64,000 nucleotides of DNA from CAWGMT01 sp963823675 (GTDB lineage Bacteria; Planctomycetota; Planctomycetia; Isosphaerales; Isosphaeraceae). The stretch lies in assembly GCA_963823675.1 (NCBI GenBank), contig CAWGMT010000018.1, forward strand, positions 6,348 through 70,347, written 5' to 3'. The position numbers were made by a program, and so were the translations under genes. The notes under the pieces were generated by a model, which had not been told where the DNA came from, ran no database searches, and worked only from the letters and a program-made list of their open reading frames with translations. This document shows, piece by piece, positions 58,958-64,000 of the stretch (the first letter of the stretch is position 1; the number at the start of each line of letters is the position of its first letter).

Positions 58958-60364
58958 TCATGAGATGGCCTTCGATCCAACTCGGCGCCGGCGACCTCGT
59001 CGAGAGGCCCGCGATCGCCGCCGCTCTTCCTGGCTCGACGACCGCTCCTTGAGCGCGCTACTGAGCCGATACTGCAAGAGATCGTTGGTCGGCTCCACGT
59101 CGCACTGGAACAAGGGGGTGAGGTCACCCTGGGCCGCGTTGAGCAAGAAAGCCCGCAGAGGCAGGCTTCGAGCCGAAGTTCCCGCCAACCTCGACGACCG
59201 CTCCGCCTCCTCGATCAGGTTGATCGGCCGCGTCGAGACGATCACCAGGATTGCTTCACGCAAGACTGGCGCCGGCATGATGTCGAAAAGCTCCGCAAGC
59301 CCGCCGTCGCCGCTGGCTCGCATGACCGCGAGCTGCTCGAGCAGCTCGTGCAGCAGCTTGACCGAGGCCGGGCCCTGCCTCACGCCGGGCGCAGGCCCCG
59401 TCCAGCCCAGGACCAGCCTGCGCCCCTGATGGCGGCAGATCTCCAGACAGAGCGTGGCCGCGAACGAGATCGCCAGCTCGACCGTTTCGCGCTCTTCGGC
59501 CACCGCCTTGGTTCGAGGCAGCCACGGATCGACCAGGATGGCGACGTCTTGCTCGTTGTGCTGTTCAAACTCCTTGACCATCAGCTCGTTGCGGCGAGCC
59601 GTCGTCCGCCAGTGAATCCACCGCGGGCTGTCGCCCGACCGGTAATCGCGCAGCCCATGGTATTCCATCTGCTGGGCCGACCGATCCAGGCTCTTGCCGC
59701 GGCGGCTCTCCATCGCCTGGCGCTGCAACTGAAACCAGCGCCGGCTCAGCCGCCCGATCTTGGGATAGACCACGATCTGGTCGGCAAGGGGAATCGTGAC
59801 GCGATGCTCCACGATGCCAAAGGGCGCGCGCGTGCCCAGATCCAGATCGCGAAAGCCGTACTTGCCCCGCTTGGGACTCGCGGAAACCCAGCGGACTCGC
59901 AAGCGTTCCCCGCCGCCGACCCGCGCGAAAAAGACCCTCGGCGTCAAGGCCGCCGCCCCTGAGACCGAGCGATCGAGAGGGATGACGGACTCTTCCAGGA
60001 AGAGCGCCAGCGTCGCCGACCACCGCCGGCCGTTACTCACGACGTATTCGATCGAGAGCGGATCTCCCGAGAACACGTACGGGGGAACCCGCCGCGCGGG
60101 GACCAGCCGCCGCAGCATCGAACGCCCGCCGAAGATCGACGCGAAGACCGGGCCGGCCGTCAGCGTGAAAACCAGCAGGATGAGATTGACCTGCTGGTAC
60201 AATCCCGCGAATAAGAGCGCCAGGCTCACACCGCCATACATCCACCCTTCGGGAGTCGGAAAATTCCGTTCGTTCGGCAAAAGCGCGCTGACGAAGCCCG
60301 ACGCCCAGCGGCGAAGCCGGCGGCGTCTGTTCTTCGCACGTGACTTCTGGTCGAGGCTCATCAC
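58958..60364 (-). CDS. DUF58 domain protein
   Basis: 468 residues, intact. Two transmembrane helices near the N-terminus (VSLALLFAGLYQQVNLILL, VFTLTAGPVFASIFGG), a beta-rich middle, then the DUF58 signature GLRDYRSGDSPRWIHWRTTA and RRNELMVKEFEQHNEQDVAI, followed by a von Willebrand A-like fold (LVDPWLPRTKA). It always accompanies MoxR ATPases and TgpA-like proteins and is thought to be an adaptor in an envelope maturation system. It lies between the moxR gene (52-base gap) and tgpA (15-base gap). Confidence 0.93.
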   Translation of the reverse strand: MMSLDQKSRAKNRRRRLRRWASGFVSALLPNERNFPTPEGWMYGGVSLALLFAGLYQQVNLILLVFTLTAGPVFASIFGGRSMLRRLVPARRVPPYVFSGDPLSIEYVVSNGRRWSATLALFLEESVIPLDRSVSGAAALTPRVFFARVGGGERLRVRWVSASPKRGKYGFRDLDLGTRAPFGIVEHRVTIPLADQIVVYPKIGRLSRRWFQLQRQAMESRRGKSLDRSAQQMEYHGLRDYRSGDSPRWIHWRTTARRNELMVKEFEQHNEQDVAILVDPWLPRTKAVAEERETVELAISFAATLCLEICRHQGRRLVLGWTGPAPGVRQGPASVKLLHELLEQLAVMRASGDGGLAELFDIMPAPVLREAILVIVSTRPINLIEEAERSSRLAGTSARSLPLRAFLLNAAQGDLTPLFQCDVEPTNDLLQYRLSSALKERSSSQEERRRSRASRRGRRRRVGSKAIS

Positions 60365-60416
60365 ATTTTCCTCAAGCCGCCGAACCGCTCAGGCCGCCGC
60401 CCTTGCGCCTGGCGAT

Positions 60417-61394
60417 TCACATCGGCACGCGAATGCGGTCGACGATGTCGTGGATGATCGCCTCGGCGGCGCCAAACTCTCCCGCTTGCAAGAACGACTT
60501 GCCGAGGACCCGATGCGCCAGGACCGGCACCGCCAGCGTCTTGATGTCGTCGGGAACCACGTAGGTACGACCCGAGACCAGGGCCAAGCTCTGGGCGGCG
60601 CGATAGAACGTCAGCGCGCCGCGGGTGCTCACACCCACGTGCAGATCGTCGCTACGGCGAGTGGCATGCACGATATCCAGGACATACTCCGCGATCGCGT
60701 CATCGACGCGCATGTGGCGCACGCCCCGCTGGAGCACCAGGACATCCTCGGCCGACAACACCGCGCCCAAGGACTCGACCGGCTCCCCGTCGCGATGACT
60801 GGCAAACACCTTGCGCTCCTCGGAACGGATCGGATATCCCATCCGCAGGCGGATCATGAAGCGATCGAGCTGGCTCTCCGGCAACACGTACGTCCCTTCA
60901 AACTCAAAGGGGTTCTGGGTGGCCAGCACCAGGAACGGCGGCGAAAGCGGGTGGGTCTTGCCCTCGATCGAGACCTGACGATCGCTCATCGCCTCCAGCA
61001 GAGCACTCTGAGTTCGCGGCGTGGTCCGGTTGATCTCGTCGGCCAGGATCACGTTGGCAAAGAGCGGTCCCGGCTTGAACACAAATTCGCCGGACGGCGC
61101 ATGATAGATGCTCGAGCCCAGCACGTCCGACGGCAGCAGGTCCGGGGTGAACTGGATCCGCCGGAACGAACAATCGATACTCGCCGCCAGCGCACGAGCC
61201 AGCAGGGTCTTGCCCACCCCGGGAACATCTTCGATCAAGACGTGACCTTCGGCCAGGAGGGCGACCACGGCCAGCCGGATTACCTCCGCCTTGCCCAGTA
61301 CCACCAGTCCAACATTTTCGAGTAAGCGATTCGAGAGAGTGAGCAGTTCTTCGACAGAGGGTAGTGCAGTTTCAGCGATCTGGGTTAAATTCAT
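60417..61394 (-). CDS. moxR: MoxR-family AAA+ ATPase
   Basis: 325 residues, intact, ATG 61394 (MNLTQIAETALPSVEELL). Walker A EDVPGVGKTLLARALA, Walker B NVILADEINRTTPRTQSALL, sensor 1 LVLATQNPFEFEGTYVLPES, and the MoxR lid VSTRGALTFYRAAQSLALVS. MoxR proteins act as chaperone-like ATPases with the DUF58 and TgpA partners encoded next. First gene of the operon. The upstream gene is divergent, so a promoter should lie in 61395-61571. Confidence 0.95.
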   Translation of the reverse strand: MNLTQIAETALPSVEELLTLSNRLLENVGLVVLGKAEVIRLAVVALLAEGHVLIEDVPGVGKTLLARALAASIDCSFRRIQFTPDLLPSDVLGSSIYHAPSGEFVFKPGPLFANVILADEINRTTPRTQSALLEAMSDRQVSIEGKTHPLSPPFLVLATQNPFEFEGTYVLPESQLDRFMIRLRMGYPIRSEERKVFASHRDGEPVESLGAVLSAEDVLVLQRGVRHMRVDDAIAEYVLDIVHATRRSDDLHVGVSTRGALTFYRAAQSLALVSGRTYVVPDDIKTLAVPVLAHRVLGKSFLQAGEFGAAEAIIHDIVDRIRVPM

Positions 61395-61571
61395 GCGCTA
61401 GCTCAACGTACGGTACTTCAGACCAGTTCCTTGGTGCATTACACGGTTAGTATAAACCAAGCAGCGTCTGATTCCAACGGGAGGATCGTCACGGCAACCT
61501 CTTGGGTGCCGGTCGTTTGAGGCTGGGTGCCGGCCAAACAGGGCGGCTCTCGTGCGTCGCAGGTCGCATTG

Positions 61572-62638
61572 ATGGCAGGTAGCGTGCTCAAAGTCCTGTT
61601 GCTTTCACGTCAGCTCCAGGGAGACGACGGGACGTGGCCGCTTTATCCCTTGCTTGACCGGCTCGAGCGGCGCGGCTTTATGCCCCAGGTCGTCTGCCTG
61701 ACCAAGGGAACGGCTCCGCCGGACGACCGCCGCGTGATCGAGGCTCCCCGGTTGGCGAATCGGTGGCTGCGCTCCCTGGCGTTGCGCCGGTTGCGGACTG
61801 ACCCGCGCGTCGATCGCCCCGACCTGATTCATGCTCTCGATGATTCGATCTCGAGCGTCGCCCTGGCCCTGGCCGAGACCGCCGAGATCTCGTACCTCCA
61901 GTCCGTGAATAGTTTCTCGACTCTGGAAGCCGGTTTGCGCCTGAGCCGCCGCTGGTGCCGCCGGATCGTGGCGTCCAGCGACGATCTCGCCGACGATCTG
62001 GTCAACGAGCTGGGCGTTCCCGCCGGAATGATCACGGTCATCCCGCCCGGCGTGATCGAGCCCTCGCCGGTCGCGCCCGAGACTGCGGTCAAGGGTGTGC
62101 CGGTCGTCGGCAGCACGGGAAGCGCCCAGGACGTGCCAGGCTTCAAGATCTTGCTCGATGCAGCCAAGCTCGTGCTCGATGCCGGACACGAAGCCGAATT
62201 CGTGATCGCGACCGCCGACAGCGAGCACTTCTATCTGCGCCATCGCGCCCAGAAGCTCAGGATCAGCGAACGCGTCACCGTGTCGGACCATCCGATCATC
62301 GGCCCGATGTTCTGGTCGGTGCTGGACGTCTACTGCCAGCCATCGATCGGGCCGAGCACGGGCCGACCACTTCTGTACGCGCTTGCGCCGGCGTTGCTTC
62401 GATCGCGACCGACGTGAAAGGATTGCGTTCGTTGATTGAGCCCGGCCAGACCGCCGTGCTCATCCCATCTCGCGATCCGCACGCCTTGCAGGAGGCGATC
62501 GTCGATCTGCTCCAGGCACCAGACGAGGCCCGCCGGCTGGGCTGGCAAGCTCGCGAATCCATACGCGAGCGCTTCGACGCCGACCTGGAGGCGGATCGGC
62601 TCGCGGCGATCTATCGAGAGATTCTCACGGGCCCTTGA
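61572..62638 (+). CDS. GT4-type glycosyltransferase (one frameshift)
   Basis: About 355 residues from ATG 61572 (MAGSVLKVLLLSRQLQGDDG). A GT-B fold is suggested by the Rossmann start KVLLLSRQLQGDDGTWPLYP, LDRLERRGFMPQVVCL, and the second half VIPPGVIEP, FKILLDAAKLVLDAGHEAEF. The GT4 acceptor/donor segment YALA-x-GVASIATDVKGLRS (normally with Glu or Asp) and the closing LIEPGQTAVLIPSRDPHALQ follow. The break near 62387 (gcgcttgcgccggcg) is repaired by adding bases to give ALACGVAS. Likely adds sugars to an envelope or lipid acceptor. Donor and acceptor unknown. Confidence 0.85.
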
Positions 62639-62883
62639 CGCTCTGGATCTGGGCAGTTGACGCCTTCGTACCGTTCAGATAATCCTTTATCATGAAGCGA
62701 GTCAACCGGAAGGGAGCCGTCTCGAACAGAGCGTCCACTACGGGAAACAATTTCCTCGGTTCAACCTCTCGAGATCAGCCCGTGCCCGTGCTCTCAAGAG
62801 TACGCGGCGTCATCAACCCTTTGTGAACGTTGAAACGTCTTCAATTTGAGATCAAAGCAACCCACGATTGGGAGGGAATCACG

Positions 62884-63615
62884 ATGAGTACGACCCTGTC
62901 ACGACGCGCCGTCTTAACCAAGGGCGGCCTGGGCCTGCTTGCGGCATCTGGAGTCCTGTCCGCTGCGCGGCATTGCGCAGCCGCGGTGCAACAGAACGGC
63001 CCGTTCAGCCTGCCGTCGCTACCGTACGCCGTGGATGCGCTCGAGCCTCACATCGACGCGCGGACGATGCAGATCCATCATGACAAACACCACCTGGGGT
63101 ATGTCACGAACTTGAACCTGGCCCTGAAGGATCAACACGACGAACAGGGCAAGTCGATCGAAGACCTCCTCAAGGGGTTGACTTCACTGCCCGAGTCGAT
63201 CCGGACGGCCGTCCGGAACAACGGAGGCGGCCACTACAACCACTCCCTGTTCTGGACGGTCATGAAGCCGAACGGGGGTGGCGAGCCGACGGGCGCCCTG
63301 GCCGAGTCGATCGCCAAGGACCTCGGAGGCTTCACCGCGTTCAAGGCCGCCTTCAGCAAGGCCGCAGCGACTCGCTTCGGCTCGGGGTGGGCCTGGCTCG
63401 TCAGGAACGGCGACGGAAAGCTCTCCGTGACCTCGATGCCCAACCAGGACAACGCGCTCATGGACGGGTCGGGCACGCCTTTGCTCGGCCTGGACGTCTG
63501 GGAGCATGCCTACTACCTCAAGTACCAGAACCGTCGCCCCGAGTACGTCGCCGCCTGGTGGAACACGGTGAACTGGGACGAGGTCGACCGCCGCTTCCGC
63601 GCCGCTTCCGCGTAG
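62884..63615 (+). CDS. Tat-exported Fe/Mn superoxide dismutase
   Basis: 243 residues from ATG 62884 behind gggaggg. The N-terminus SRRAVLTKGGLGLLAASGVL is a twin-arginine signal peptide, so the enzyme is folded with its metal and exported. Metal ligands: H65 (TMQIHHDKHH), H120 (HYNHSLFW), D204 and H208 (LGLDVWEHAYYLKY). GSGWAWLV and the NRRPEYVAAWWNTVNW tail complete the family pattern. Superoxide to hydrogen peroxide, outside the cytoplasm. The GGHYNHSLFW and DVWEHAYY context does not settle Fe versus Mn. Confidence 0.95.
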   Translation: MSTTLSRRAVLTKGGLGLLAASGVLSAARHCAAAVQQNGPFSLPSLPYAVDALEPHIDARTMQIHHDKHHLGYVTNLNLALKDQHDEQGKSIEDLLKGLTSLPESIRTAVRNNGGGHYNHSLFWTVMKPNGGGEPTGALAESIAKDLGGFTAFKAAFSKAAATRFGSGWAWLVRNGDGKLSVTSMPNQDNALMDGSGTPLLGLDVWEHAYYLKYQNRRPEYVAAWWNTVNWDEVDRRFRAASA

Positions 63616-63701
63616 GCTCGTCTCCCTCGCCTTCGAGATCGAAGGCAAGGCGGCGGTAACGCGCTGCGCGCGAATAAGTTTGGCGACTTCATGGTTGTGG
63701 T

Positions 63702-63746
63702 GCAGGCGTCCCGCCTGCATTCCCCGTGCCGGCAGGCGGGACGCCC
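63702..63746. repeat. Palindromic repeat
   Basis: gcaggcgtcccgcctgcatt is followed by ccccgtgcc and ggcaggcgggacgccc. The second half is the reverse complement of the first (gcaggcgggacgcc), so the whole folds into a long hairpin. It lies about 85 bases beyond the SOD stop and close to the end of the transposase gene. Confidence 0.75.
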
Positions 63747-63750
63747 AATG

Positions 63751-64000
63751 TCACTTAGTATTTATGTTCACTAATTCCCGCGTCCGCTCGGGGAACCGGC
63801 GCCGTCGCGGTATCACTTGCCGCGGAAAGCTTCGAAACTTCGTGCGGCGCGGCAACCGGCACCGAGCCGCTGCCCTCAGCAATTTCTCGAATCGGGCTTC
63901 GATTTCCTCGATCGTTTTTGCCGAGGCCAGCCCACTAGAAAAGGCCTGAACGAGATGCATGACGCGCGTGAAACTCAGCTCACGGGGTTCGATCCCGGCG
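63751..64000 (-). mobile_element. 3' end of an IS4-like transposase gene (partial)
   Basis: The open frame enters from beyond 64000 and ends at 63751: AGIEPRELSFTRVMHLVQAF, then IEEIEARFEKLLRAAARCRL and PRRTKFRSFPRQVIPRRRRF. The LSFTxxxx helix, the long helix and the basic Arg/Pro/Lys tail are the C-terminus of IS4-family DDE transposases. The catalytic residues lie outside the window. The insertion sequence end should be within 63616-63750, but I see no clear terminal inverted repeat or target duplication there. Confidence 0.6.

Noticed and set aside
63980..64000. tRNA-like ggggttcgatcccggcg at the right edge
   Set aside because: It lacks a visible acceptor and anticodon partner in the window, and it lies inside the transposase reading frame.

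Overview
The window looks like chromosomal DNA of a planctomycete, most likely a high-GC relative of the Isosphaeraceae/Gemmataceae. That placement is an inference from gene content. The signs are DUF1559 prepilin-like proteins, ECF sigma factors paired with very large Ser/Thr kinases, a sulfatase, DUF4058 proteins, a signal peptidase I with large insertions, an LEARALLS-type N-terminal tag on an exported protease, and many short palindromic repeats scattered between genes.

Layout: 1-3591 is the 5' part of a nonribosomal peptide synthetase (C-A-N-methyltransferase, minus strand), cut by the window edge. 3592-5250 is empty apart from a perfect 24-bp inverted repeat. 5251-9603 is a PknK-like kinase/ATPase/TPR regulator. 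9630-14115 holds a secreted TIM-barrel-like protein, a VanZ protein and signal peptidase I. 14312-15935 is an ECF sigma factor with a membrane anti-sigma/DUF1559-like partner. 15937-21945 is a housekeeping block on the minus strand: Nudix, universal stress protein, branched-chain aminotransferase, a LolCD-type transporter and lysyl-tRNA synthetase. 22490-24955 has a Gly/Tyr-rich secreted protein and two DUF4058 proteins. 25108-29106 is an ECF sigma factor and a zinc-finger/kinase/CxxCH/WD40 protein separated by tandem repeats. 29159-35381 has a toxin-antitoxin remnant, a GH9-like glycosidase and a sedolisin-type exported protein. 35799-42633 has a DUF1559 protein, a lipoprotein and a second sigma/membrane protein/kinase-TPR set. 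42955-45311 has a RutE-like nitroreductase, a TolC scrap and a lipoprotein. 45775-50638 is a divergent pair, a sulfatase and an exported thioredoxin-like protein with an in-frame TGA. 50904-55197 has a prenyltransferase/squalene-cyclase-like protein, a DUF433/DUF5615 remnant and a TPR-CHAT protein. 55557-61394 has a YchF-like GTPase and a tgpA-DUF58-moxR operon. 61572-64000 has a glycosyltransferase, a Tat-exported superoxide dismutase and the end of a transposase.

Much of the region serves signalling (three large kinases, three ECF sigma factors) and the cell envelope or exterior (Lol export, signal peptidase, prepilin-like protein, glycosidase, protease, sulfatase, SOD).

About 27 single-base frame breaks interrupt otherwise well conserved genes, including universally conserved ones. 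Several sit in G/C runs and are repaired by restoring one base. I read most of them as sequence or assembly errors, so gene coordinates given here span the breaks. One interruption is different: an in-frame TGA right after a Cys codon at the expected thioredoxin active site (48983-48985). It is the best candidate for something unusual, a possible selenocysteine protein.
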